From positions 3,286,001-3,350,000 of the forward strand of contig NZ_CP110224.1 in NCBI RefSeq assembly GCF_026013645.1: DNA of 64,000 nt, given 5' to 3'. The position numbers and the translations under genes are program-made. Shown one piece after another: positions 56,108 through 64,000 of this stretch. Under the pieces are notes generated by a model. That model saw only the letters and a program-made list of their open reading frames with translations. It did not search any database and had not been told where the DNA came from. The DNA comes from Virgibacillus natechei (GTDB taxonomy: Bacteria > Bacillota > Bacilli > Bacillales > Amphibacillaceae). Each line of letters opens with the position of its first letter. Positions within the stretch are counted from its first letter, which is position 1.

Positions 56108-57655
56108 TTAACTGTCTTTTACTTTCTTTTTAACTTTTCCTTTTTTCTTGACACCCTGTGACTCTCTGTATTTATCTACAGCTTCCTCGGCACTTCCATC
56201 AAAGCGAACTTGTCCTTGTTCCATCCAGATGGCACGCGTACATATCTGCTCAACAAAGCTCATACTATGTGTGACGATGATAACAGCTTTGGCACGCTCC
56301 ATCATATCCTGGATTCGTTCACTCGCCTTTTGCCTAAAAGCCATATCCCCGGTGGATAGTGCTTCATCAATGATAAATATATCCGGTTTTAAAATGGCAG
56401 CAATACTGAAACCAAGTCTTGACTTCATACCACTGGAATAGTCTTTCACCGGTTTATCAATTGATTTTTCTAAGCCGGAGAATTCCACGATTTCATCATA
56501 GTTTTTTGCGATCCTCTTTTTGGGAATTCCTAAGAGCAGTGCATTTAAATAAATATTGTCATGTCCAGTCAACTGCGCATTAAATCCGGTCCCATAACCA
56601 AGCAGAGCAGAAGTTTCTCCATTAATTTCGATTTGTCCCTCGTCAGGTGCAAGGATTCTTGTTAACACCTTACATAATGTACTTTTGCCTGCACCGTTGT
56701 GGCCAATGATTCCTACAACTTCGCCTTCTTTTACGTCAAAGTTGACATCTTTCAGCGCCCAGAACGTGCCGGTATTCAATTTATAGGAAATACCGACATT
56801 TTCTGCTTTAACGACCGTGTTACCCGTTTGGACTGTCTCTGTTTTCTCCAATTGCAGATTACGCTGTTTTCTTGGGGGTAGTGGAGGAACCGTTGCTTTA
56901 TAATTCTCAATGATCTCTTTTGGATCACCAACTTCTCGGACAACGCCTCTGTCCAGCCAAATTAATCTGTCACAATTCCGCTCAGCGTAGCGTAGACTGT
57001 GGGTTACGATAATAACCATTTTCGCTTGCTTTACGAGTTCCTTCATTTTTTCGGATGCTTTTTTACTGAACTTCGCATCACCCGTATTTAATGCTTCATC
57101 CAGAATCAATATTTCCGGTTGCAAATGGGCAGCAACACTAAAACCTAGTCTTGCTTTCATCCCACTGGAATAATACTTCATCGGCTGGTCAATAAATTCG
57201 CCAAGATCGGAGAATTCGTGGATTTTATCAATATAACGGTTGATCAATTCCTTATCAATACCCAGCATCATTCCATTTAAGTAGACGTTATCGCGTCCGG
57301 TTAATTCCTTATTAAAGCCCATACCTAAGGAAAATAATGCAGTTACATTGCCGTCTACCTTCATTTCCCCTTGATCTTCACGAAGGATGCCTGCAATGAT
57401 TTTACTAAGAGTTGTCTTTCCGGCACCATTCGAACCGATAATCCCGAGAATTTCACCCTGATGCCCTATAAAGTTAATATCCTTCAGCGGCCATATCGTT
57501 TCATCCTTATCTTTCTTGCCTTTTTTCTTAAACAAATCGAAAACAAGTGATTTATAGTCATCTTTTTTGGCCCCGAAGGACACCCCTATGTTTTTCGCTT
57601 TGATCACATCGGTATTGGTGGACTTGCTCTTTGTTTGTTCTTCTTGATTCGACAC
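56108..57655 (-). CDS. TagH-like ABC exporter ATPase, two ATPase domains in one chain
   Basis: A 515-residue cytoplasmic protein with two complete polysaccharide-exporter ATPases. Half 1: Walker A GSNGAGKTT, signature YSSGMKARLGFS, Walker B ILILDEAL. Half 2: GHNGAGKST, YSSGMKSRLGFS, IFIIDEAL. Each is of the TagH/Wzt kind. TagH itself has one ATPase domain and works as a dimer, so this chain may supply both sites to the TagG-like permease. GTG at 57655 follows AGAGGG by eight bases; an ATG at 57715 without a ribosome binding site lies inside the permease gene. Confidence 0.87.
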   Translation of the reverse strand: MSNQEEQTKSKSTNTDVIKAKNIGVSFGAKKDDYKSLVFDLFKKKGKKDKDETIWPLKDINFIGHQGEILGIIGSNGAGKTTLSKIIAGILREDQGEMKVDGNVTALFSLGMGFNKELTGRDNVYLNGMMLGIDKELINRYIDKIHEFSDLGEFIDQPMKYYSSGMKARLGFSVAAHLQPEILILDEALNTGDAKFSKKASEKMKELVKQAKMVIIVTHSLRYAERNCDRLIWLDRGVVREVGDPKEIIENYKATVPPLPPRKQRNLQLEKTETVQTGNTVVKAENVGISYKLNTGTFWALKDVNFDVKEGEVVGIIGHNGAGKSTLCKVLTRILAPDEGQIEINGETSALLGYGTGFNAQLTGHDNIYLNALLLGIPKKRIAKNYDEIVEFSGLEKSIDKPVKDYSSGMKSRLGFSIAAILKPDIFIIDEALSTGDMAFRQKASERIQDMMERAKAVIIVTHSMSFVEQICTRAIWMEQGQVRFDGSAEEAVDKYRESQGVKKKGKVKKKVKDS

Positions 57656-57686
57656 GTTAAAAACCCTCTTTTTTATAGTTGATGGT

Positions 57687-58469
57687 TTATAATGCTTTGA
57701 TGATCTTGTGTTCATTTTTACTATAGTGACGTAGTATTAAAATTCCAGCGATTACAGAAATAATTAAAATAGTAAATAGCCCTATAAAATCCGGACTGTT
57801 TTGGTTCATAAGCACATCTCTATAAGCAGTTACGATAATGGCGATCGGATTAATATCCACGACCCAGCCATATTCTGGAGGCAAGCGTCCACCTGCCCAA
57901 ATAATCGGTGATGCATAGAAAAATATCCGTGTTACGTAGGTAAGTACGTTGTCAATATCTCGAATAAACACCGTAATATAGCCTAAAAACAGCCCCACTG
58001 CTAATAAGAATACTAATTGAACGAGTATGATCAGCGGTAGATAAATGATGTTCCAGTCCGGCATGACCCCATATATTGCTAAAAATATGGCAACCACGAT
58101 TAAACCGAATGCAAAGTTAAACATCTGTGAAATCGTGAAAGAGAGCGGAAACAGCGCTTTAGGCATGTACACCTGATTAATAATCGAACTATATCGTAAA
58201 ATCGATTTGGAAGATGAGCCGACTGTCGAACTAATCATGCGCCATGCGACTAGCCCAATAACAAGGAATAACGGATAATTCTCCACATCATCGCCTCTAC
58301 CTAATATAACAACAACTAAAAAGTAGTATACAAGCACATTCAACAGCGGATCCAGCAACCACCAAAAATAGCCCAAGTAGCTGTTTCTATGTTCCGCTTT
58401 TAATCCGGATTTCACGAGAAAATATAATAAGTCTTTTCGTTTTAGCATTTCCTGCAAATAAGTTTTCAT
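57687..58469 (-). CDS. TagG-like ABC-2 polysaccharide export permease
   Basis: A 260-residue membrane protein with six hydrophobic segments and the ABC-2 N-terminal amphipathic start (LKAEHRNSYLGYFWWLLDPLL) of polymer exporters. It pairs with the downstream double ATPase to flip a lipid-linked polymer across the membrane. The ATG at 58469 is used; a GTG at 58484 is an alternative. Same operon as the glycosyltransferases. Confidence 0.88.
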   Translation of the reverse strand: MKTYLQEMLKRKDLLYFLVKSGLKAEHRNSYLGYFWWLLDPLLNVLVYYFLVVVILGRGDDVENYPLFLVIGLVAWRMISSTVGSSSKSILRYSSIINQVYMPKALFPLSFTISQMFNFAFGLIVVAIFLAIYGVMPDWNIIYLPLIILVQLVFLLAVGLFLGYITVFIRDIDNVLTYVTRIFFYASPIIWAGGRLPPEYGWVVDINPIAIIVTAYRDVLMNQNSPDFIGLFTILIISVIAGILILRHYSKNEHKIIKAL

Positions 58470-58526
58470 AGATACAAATGACACCGCCTGTTTCTAACTA
58501 TGACGCTACTAGTAGATTTTAATTTA

Positions 58527-59303
58527 TTACTTTATTTTTCGAATGATTATATTTTTAACTGATTTAAATGCGTAGTTGGAAAAGTACCAAATACTTTTCC
58601 ATAAACTTTGTTTTTCTATATGTCGGTATACGTTCCAATTTTGTCTTGCTGCTTTGAGTTTATTACTGGAAATGGAGTTCTCAACCAATCTGTATTTTGC
58701 CAGTACTTCTGGTAACCCGTAAGCTAGAAACCCTCTCTTTGTAAGGGTCAGCCAGAGTACATAATCCTGTCTTGTTCGGATATTGACCATTTCCACCTTG
58801 CCGATTTTATCTGTATCCAACATTACTGTCAAACAGCCAATAATACAATACTTCATTAGGTCATCATAATCGACATATTGTGGTGTATCGGTGACGGCCT
58901 TCGTTTCCGTGCCGTCTTCCTGGACGATGACATATTTCGTAAATGAAAAGGCAATGTCTTTTTCCTGCATAAATCGCAGCTGTTTCTCCAATTTATCCGC
59001 CGTCCACAGATCGTCACTGTCCAAAAAAGCGAAATAGCGTCCCTTCGCTGCCTCCATTGCTGTATTACGCGCAATAGCTGATCCGCTGTTTTCTTCAAGC
59101 TTTATCAATTTTATTCTATCGTCTTGTTCTTGATAGCCTTTAATATATTCCACTGTTCTATCCATGGAACGATCATCAACGAGGATCATCTCCCAATTGG
59201 AATAGGTTTGCCTCAGAGCAGATTCAATCGTTTGGCTTATGAATTTCTCTGCGTTATAAGCAGGGGTGATGATTGAAATTAAAGGGTTTTGTTTATTTTC
59301 CAA
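58527..59303 (-). CDS. GT2 glycosyltransferase (small)
   Basis: A 258-residue GT-A fold enzyme: ISIITPAYNAEKFISQTIES, ILVDDRSMDRT, ARNTAMEAAKGRYFAFLDSDDLW. Similar to TuaG-type enzymes of the teichuronic acid pathway by general pattern. The start is a TTG two bases from the stop codon of the upstream glycosyltransferase, with only a distant AAAGGA, so it is probably translated by coupling. Confidence 0.82.
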   Translation of the reverse strand: MENKQNPLISIITPAYNAEKFISQTIESALRQTYSNWEMILVDDRSMDRTVEYIKGYQEQDDRIKLIKLEENSGSAIARNTAMEAAKGRYFAFLDSDDLWTADKLEKQLRFMQEKDIAFSFTKYVIVQEDGTETKAVTDTPQYVDYDDLMKYCIIGCLTVMLDTDKIGKVEMVNIRTRQDYVLWLTLTKRGFLAYGLPEVLAKYRLVENSISSNKLKAARQNWNVYRHIEKQSLWKSIWYFSNYAFKSVKNIIIRKIK

Positions 59304-59304
59304 T

Positions 59305-60453
59305 TTACTCAGCCCGATCCTTTTGCATGCTTTGATTTGTCAATTGATCATACCATGTAATCAGCTTGTTTTCTTCTGTATGCCAATTCAAGTATTTCAT
59401 AACAGCTTTCCTTCCATTTTCGCCCATACGCTTTGCCACGTCTTGGTTATTTCTCAAGTATTCAATAGCTTGTTTAATTTCGGATTCGTCATACGGATCA
59501 ACAGCGATCCCACATTCATATGTTTCCACAAATTCTTTCCATACAGGAAAATTAGAACATATAATAGGAAGTCCTGCATTCATATACTCAAAAAACTTCG
59601 TCAGTTCCTTTTTCATGTAATGCTCCGTTGGTGGGAATAGAGCTATCCCGGCCAGCCAATTACGGCTGAGATATCTTGCTTCCATGTCTTCTTTTTCAAT
59701 AAAACGGTCGATTCCTTCTATCTCCAGATTGTCCTTTTTATTCCCGGCAACTGCATACATTTCATCTGCTAAGTCACTTGGACATTTTCCGACAAAATGG
59801 ACGGAAACCGATTCGTCAATAAGCGGAATTTTCGCATGAATAAGCGCACCCCTAACGTGGGATACGTTACCAGTATACAACAATTTATCTTCTAATGGCG
59901 CGTCATTACGATTGTGATTTATAAAATTTTCATTAATCGTCGGGTAGTTTAATATACATTTTCCCCTTGGATAGATATCTTTATAATACTTTTCTGCTAG
60001 GCAAAGTTCCATTTCCCTGGAAAAAAACTTCTCCATATACTTGTACGTTGATGCTATTACTTTTTTAACGGGGGTAGACATATATTCTTTTTGCATAATG
60101 CTTGTAACATAATCTTCATGGATATCATAAATAACGACATTGTTTTTCCTTTTTAACAACCATGCGGCCGGCAGTAACTCCGGATCATGAAAATGATAGA
60201 CATCAGCATCTAGGGTCTTCGCCTTTTTATATGCCTCAATCGTCCCGAAAATCATGCGTTTAAATCTACTTGTATATGTTTTGACAGGTATATGTTTTAT
60301 TGGTTTATCTTGTGCAGTTTCCGTGTCAACTTGTGCGATCAGCGTTACGTCAAGGCCCGCATTGTATAGGGACAGGCATTCTTTATGATAAATCCGTGGG
60401 TCATACGGGTGATGTACGGTTGTCAGATGTACCACTCGTTTAGGAGCAGTCAT
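59305..60453 (-). CDS. GT4-type glycosyltransferase
   Basis: A 382-residue GT-B fold enzyme: RVVHLTTVHHPYDPRIYHKE at the N-terminus, DVYHFHDPELLP, and a C-terminal donor site with TKFFEYMNAGLPIICSNFPVW. It uses a nucleotide sugar. GGAGATGATGGAGT precedes the ATG. It lies 18 bases downstream of another GT4 gene. Confidence 0.87.
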   Translation of the reverse strand: MTAPKRVVHLTTVHHPYDPRIYHKECLSLYNAGLDVTLIAQVDTETAQDKPIKHIPVKTYTSRFKRMIFGTIEAYKKAKTLDADVYHFHDPELLPAAWLLKRKNNVVIYDIHEDYVTSIMQKEYMSTPVKKVIASTYKYMEKFFSREMELCLAEKYYKDIYPRGKCILNYPTINENFINHNRNDAPLEDKLLYTGNVSHVRGALIHAKIPLIDESVSVHFVGKCPSDLADEMYAVAGNKKDNLEIEGIDRFIEKEDMEARYLSRNWLAGIALFPPTEHYMKKELTKFFEYMNAGLPIICSNFPVWKEFVETYECGIAVDPYDESEIKQAIEYLRNNQDVAKRMGENGRKAVMKYLNWHTEENKLITWYDQLTNQSMQKDRAE

Positions 60454-60471
60454 ACTCCATCATCTCCTGCT

Positions 60472-61602
60472 TCATTTTTCTATTTGATCAATCGTTTGAT
60501 TAAAGGCTTCCTCGTACTGTTTAACGATCTTTTTCGCATTAAATTCGTTTGCACGACCCAAACCTTTATCAATGATCTGGGCTGTTTGTTCTTCATTTAA
60601 GTTAAGAATTTCATTTATTTTCGCAGCCATTTCTTCTGCGTTTCCAACCTCACACATCCGGCCAAATTCTCCGTAATTTAACACTTCCTGCGCCCCTGGT
60701 TTGCAATTCGTGGAAACGACAGGAACCCCTGTGGCTAAAGCTTCGGCTAATACATGACCGAACCCTTCACGCTTCGATGATAATACAAACACATCTGCCT
60801 GCTTAAAATAAATATAAGGATTTTGCTGAAAGCCGATGAAATGAACCTTGTCCAGAACGTTTTGATTATACGCTGTCCTTTTTAAGTCTTCTTCCAGTTC
60901 ACCCTCGCCAAGGATTACTAATTTAGCAGTGATTCGCTCGTTTACTTTTGCAAATGCACGGATTAATGTTTCATGATCTTTGTCTTTTACGAGCCTTCCA
61001 GCTGTGATTATAATTTTCGCATCTTCTTCTTTGAAAATAGCTTGATGTTCATTCGCTACTTCCTCGTGTTCTATATTCTTTTTGATACTGTCTAAATCAA
61101 CTGGATTATAGATGACTTTGATTTTTTTTGGTTTAATTTTATAGCGTTTAATGATATTTTCTTTTACGCCCTCTGATAAGGCAATAACTTTGCTGGATAG
61201 TTTATACAGCATTCCATAGGCAAGCAATTTCATATTTTCTGAAGGGCTTCCACCTAAATAAGCCGCCTCCCGAACGATGTTTTTTGCACCAGTAAAAGAA
61301 AATAAATTTGCCAAGATAGCAATCGTATTATAATTTGGAATCGTGCTAAATACGATCGCTGCTTTTTCTTCTCTTATCACCTTCGCTAAGGGAAAAATTG
61401 CTGATCTCAGGCGTTTTGTATCCAATTTAATAAACGTCACATCTGATTTTATATACTCTTCATACGAGCCATTATAATTTAATGTCACCAAAATTGGTGT
61501 AAATTTTGTTCGGTCTAAATTATTAATAATATTAAGCAGGGTCCTTGCTGCACCGCCAGCACCCATTTGATATATAAAAAATAGCACTTTTTTCTTTTCC
61601 AT
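60472..61602 (-). CDS. GT4-type glycosyltransferase, first gene of the polymer operon
   Basis: A 376-residue GT-B enzyme: FFIYQMGAGGAARTLLNII at the start, GRLVKDKDHETLIRAFAKV, and the GT4 donor motif SSKREGFGHVLAEALATGVPVV with the conserved E-x7-E. AAGGGAAGG precedes the ATG. It heads the run of genes down to the ATP-grasp array, following an extended -10 promoter at 61649. Confidence 0.88.
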   Translation of the reverse strand: MEKKKVLFFIYQMGAGGAARTLLNIINNLDRTKFTPILVTLNYNGSYEEYIKSDVTFIKLDTKRLRSAIFPLAKVIREEKAAIVFSTIPNYNTIAILANLFSFTGAKNIVREAAYLGGSPSENMKLLAYGMLYKLSSKVIALSEGVKENIIKRYKIKPKKIKVIYNPVDLDSIKKNIEHEEVANEHQAIFKEEDAKIIITAGRLVKDKDHETLIRAFAKVNERITAKLVILGEGELEEDLKRTAYNQNVLDKVHFIGFQQNPYIYFKQADVFVLSSKREGFGHVLAEALATGVPVVSTNCKPGAQEVLNYGEFGRMCEVGNAEEMAAKINEILNLNEEQTAQIIDKGLGRANEFNAKKIVKQYEEAFNQTIDQIEK

Positions 61603-61648
61603 CGTATGCAGCCTTCCCTTACGCTATTAGCGATCAATACTAAGGGGC

Positions 61649-61657
61649 ATTATACCA
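61649..61657 (-). promoter_or_regulatory. Extended -10 promoter of the polymer operon
   Basis: On the minus strand TGGTATAAT, a TGn-extended TATAAT (61649-61654), about 47 bases before the first glycosyltransferase. No strong -35 is seen. Confidence 0.55.
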
Positions 61658-61756
61658 TAGCACAATGAATAAATAAATTGTCGAAATGGTTACAAAAGTA
61701 GGAGGTGGGGTGGAGGTCTGGGTGTGGCGCGCGGAACGAACAGCTACGCCACCAAT

Positions 61757-61792
61757 CCAAAAAAGGGATTCAGCACCAAAGCCAAATCCCTT
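61757..61792 (-). terminator. Terminator after ugd
   Basis: On the minus strand AAGGGATT pairs with AATCCCTT around a 14-base loop, followed by TTTTGG. It separates galU-ugd from the glycosyltransferase operon. Confidence 0.8.
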
Positions 61793-61797
61793 CTATA

Positions 61798-63105
61798 CTA
61801 TCCATTAACCGTCGGCCGTCCAATCGAATGATACTCCACACCGCTTCCCGCCGCGCCTTCTAATTCAAAACAGTTCCTGCCGTCAAAAATCACGGCATTT
61901 GTCATGTGTTTTTTATAATGCTCTAATGGAAATGCTTTAATTTCCTTCCATTCCGTGAGAATAATAGTGATATCTGCATCTTCAACTGCTTCCTCTATAC
62001 TGGATGTGTAGTTGATTTGCTCGGGTAAAATCTTTTTCGCATTGTCTGATGCGACAGGGTCATAGGCATTTACAATGGCGCCTTCAACCAGAAGCTTTTC
62101 TGTGACTAGGATAGATGGGGCTTCGCGCATGTCATCGGTGTTTGGTTTGAAAGCCAATCCTAATACTGCAACTTTTTTCCCTTTTATCGTTTCATAGCGT
62201 TCCAGGATTTTATCAACTAAGATTCCTCTTTGTCGGTCATTGGATTCCACGACATTTTCCAGTATTGGCATATCGTACGCTGCATCTTTACCTATAGAGA
62301 TGATGGCTCTTGTATCTTTCGGGAAACAGGAGCCGCCATATCCGATGCCTGCATTCAAGAAGGCATTGCCGATTCGTGCATCCATTCCCATGCCTTTGGC
62401 AACATGATCGATATTGGCTCCGATCTTTTCTGATAAGTTTGCCATTTCGTTAATAAAACTGATCTTCGTTGCGAGAAATGCATTTGAAGCATATTTAATC
62501 ATTTCTGCACTTCTTAGATCTGTTTTTACAATAGGGAGATTAAAATCCGCGTTTGCTTTTTCCAGTGTCTGTAATGCTTCTTCATCATCTGAACCTATAA
62601 CGATTCGATCCGCGTTAAATGTATCGTGTACTGCTGAACCCTGACGTAAAAATTCTGGGTTTGAGGCGATTTTTACGGTAATATTTTTTTCCAAATTCGT
62701 TTCAATTTTATCTTTTATATATTCATTTGTGCCAACTGGTACGGTGCTTTTTGTAACGATAACAACATCATTGGCAAGGTCCCTGGCAATTGATTCACAA
62801 GCGGTGTTAATATAGGTTAAATCAGCAGATCCATCTTCTCCCTGAGGCGTTCCAACGGCAATATAAACCAAGCTTTTATCAGAGAGTCCGGTTTTATAAT
62901 CGGTCGTGAAATGCAAATTACCGTTTTCTATATTTTTTTGGAGAAGTTCGGTTAAACCATCCTCGTAAATGGGGCTGATACCCTGTTTCAATGTAGCTAC
63001 TTTGTCTTCATCGATATCAATACATGTCACATTATTTCCTAATTCAGACAGGCAACCCCCAGTCACCAGCCCTACATATCCTGTTCCAATTACGGCTATT
63101 TCCAT
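61798..63105 (-). CDS. ugd: UDP-glucose 6-dehydrogenase
   Basis: A 435-residue NAD-dependent enzyme oxidising UDP-glucose to UDP-glucuronate. N-terminal NAD motif GTGYVG (7-12), STVPVGT, EFLRQGSAVHD and the catalytic Cys260 in GIGYGGSCFPKDT. It corresponds to TuaD of Bacillus. Together with galU it supplies the acidic sugar for a teichuronic-type polymer. Confidence 0.95.
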   Translation of the reverse strand: MEIAVIGTGYVGLVTGGCLSELGNNVTCIDIDEDKVATLKQGISPIYEDGLTELLQKNIENGNLHFTTDYKTGLSDKSLVYIAVGTPQGEDGSADLTYINTACESIARDLANDVVIVTKSTVPVGTNEYIKDKIETNLEKNITVKIASNPEFLRQGSAVHDTFNADRIVIGSDDEEALQTLEKANADFNLPIVKTDLRSAEMIKYASNAFLATKISFINEMANLSEKIGANIDHVAKGMGMDARIGNAFLNAGIGYGGSCFPKDTRAIISIGKDAAYDMPILENVVESNDRQRGILVDKILERYETIKGKKVAVLGLAFKPNTDDMREAPSILVTEKLLVEGAIVNAYDPVASDNAKKILPEQINYTSSIEEAVEDADITIILTEWKEIKAFPLEHYKKHMTNAVIFDGRNCFELEGAAGSGVEYHSIGRPTVNG

Positions 63106-63117
63106 CTTGGGTGCCTC

Positions 63118-64000
63118 CTATTTCTCTAATTTTGCTAACGTTTTTTTCATGTAGGCTTTGATATCGTCATGCAGGTCTTCACGATTTAACGCAAAATCAA
63201 TAGTGGCCTGGACAAATCCTAGCTTACCGCCAATATCATAACGTTCACCTGTGAAATTGTATGCCAGTACCTGCTCCTGCTCATTTAACGTCTCAATGGC
63301 ATCCGTTAATTGTATTTCATTGTCTTTTCCAGGTTCCTGATTTTCGAGAATATCAAAAATCGCTGGCGAAAGTACATACCTTCCCATAATAGCTAAATTT
63401 GATGGTGCTTTGTCCTTTGCAGGTTTTTCGACTAGCGAGTCAATTGCTCGAATGGAAGGGCCGTAATCTTTCGTCGTTAGTGGTTTTATAATACCGTATT
63501 TCGAGACATCTTCCATTGGTACGTCATGTACCCCTATTACAGATGACTGATGTTCATCATAAACACCAATTAATTGTTTTAGGCATGGCTCGTCCGCCTC
63601 CACAATGTCGTCACCAAGGAGCACAGCAAACGGTTCATTTCCGACAAAACTATGTGCACATGCAATCGCGTGTCCAAGGCCTTTCGGTTCCTTTTGCCTT
63701 ATATAATGTATGTTCGCTAAGTTAGAAATGGATTGCACCATCTCCAGCATTTCCTGTTTGTCTTTTTGGGCAAGTTTTTCTTCCAGTTCATAGGATATAT
63801 CGAAATGGTCTTCGATTGCCCGCTTGCCTCGTCCAGAAATAATAATTATATCTTCTATTCCAGAAGCAACCGCTTCTTCGACAATATATTGAATTGTTGG
63901 TTTATCTACAATTGGAAGCATTTCCTTTGGTTGTGCTTTCGTAGCAGGCAAAAAACGTGTTCCTAATCCAGCAGCTGGAATGATTGCTTTTCTTACCTTC
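63118..64000 (-). CDS. galU: UTP-glucose-1-phosphate uridylyltransferase (start just outside the window)
   Basis: Enzyme making UDP-glucose from UTP and glucose-1-phosphate. The readable part begins [20 protein letters not shown] and continues [20 protein letters not shown], so only about two residues are missing at the right edge. Other motifs: [36 protein letters not shown]. An internal ATG at 63951 would remove the nucleotide-binding loop and is not the start. It is 12 bases upstream of ugd, same unit. Confidence 0.95.
   Translation of the reverse strand, partial: KVRKAIIPAAGLGTRFLPATKAQPKEMLPIVDKPTIQYIVEEAVASGIEDIIIISGRGKRAIEDHFDISYELEEKLAQKDKQEMLEMVQSISNLANIHYIRQKEPKGLGHAIACAHSFVGNEPFAVLLGDDIVEADEPCLKQLIGVYDEHQSSVIGVHDVPMEDVSKYGIIKPLTTKDYGPSIRAIDSLVEKPAKDKAPSNLAIMGRYVLSPAIFDILENQEPGKDNEIQLTDAIETLNEQEQVLAYNFTGERYDIGGKLGFVQATIDFALNREDLHDDIKAYMKKTLAKLEK

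Noticed and set aside
63118..63951. galU start at the ATG at 63951
   Set aside because: Sequence upstream to the window edge still codes for [16 protein letters not shown], the nucleotide-binding loop; the true start lies just outside.

Overview
The window comes from a low-GC Gram-positive of the Bacillaceae. Evidence: AGGAGG-type ribosome binding sites, frequent GTG and TTG starts, an mdx-type maltodextrin locus, a complete mtlARFD operon, hxlAB, tagO, tagD and LytR-CpsA-Psr genes, the small DUF1659/DUF2922/YvrJ proteins, and acidic secreted proteins. A TupA-like gene beside a UDP-glucose dehydrogenase gene points to a halophilic or alkaliphilic genus of the Oceanobacillus/Virgibacillus/Lentibacillus type (inference).

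Layout. 1-9.0 kb: sugar region with the start of a ThuA-like gene, an alpha-glucosidase, a LacI-type regulator, the maltodextrin importer mdxEFG and a divergent neopullulanase. LacI-type operator sequences lie by the promoters. 9.2-14.4 kb: mannitol PTS operon mtlA-mtlR-mtlF-mtlD. 14.5-21 kb: a patchwork of a small unknown protein, a SEC-C protein, a tRNA-dihydrouridine synthase, an NRAMP-like transporter without the usual metal-binding residues, and a small lipoprotein. They are separated by GC-rich CTCGAG repeats, dispersed GACAGGCAC repeats and palindromic terminators. 21-25.4 kb: ugpAEB plus a glycerophosphodiesterase lipoprotein, behind a four-fold 11-bp TTAACA-like array (putative PhoP box). 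25.4-27.3 kb: hxlB, hxlA and hxlR for formaldehyde fixation by the ribulose monophosphate route. 27.3-29.2 kb: a decayed toxin-like remnant, YvrJ, a 131-bp tandem repeat island, DUF2922 and DUF1659.

29.3-64 kb is a cell-envelope region: two LCP ligases flanking tagD, then tagO, then two very large wall hydrolases, each with ten peptidoglycan-binding repeats, with a frameshifted YheC/D ATP-grasp pseudogene between them. Next comes an array of five paralogous proteins, each a cyanophycin-synthetase-like ATP-grasp domain fused to an acylphosphatase-like domain and a short helical tail. A TupA-like ATP-grasp protein, two large GT2 glycosyltransferases, an ABC exporter with a fused double ATPase, three more glycosyltransferases, UDP-glucose dehydrogenase and UTP-glucose-1-phosphate uridylyltransferase follow.

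How it fits together (inference): the last two enzymes supply UDP-glucuronate, the glycosyltransferases build a polymer, the TagGH-like exporter moves it out and LCP proteins attach it. The ATP-grasp array would ligate amino acids to it, giving an acidic teichuronopeptide-like wall polymer. The five-paralogue array is the best candidate here for an undescribed system. One paralogue is broken in an A7 homopolymer, and that copy alone keeps both catalytic acylphosphatase residues.
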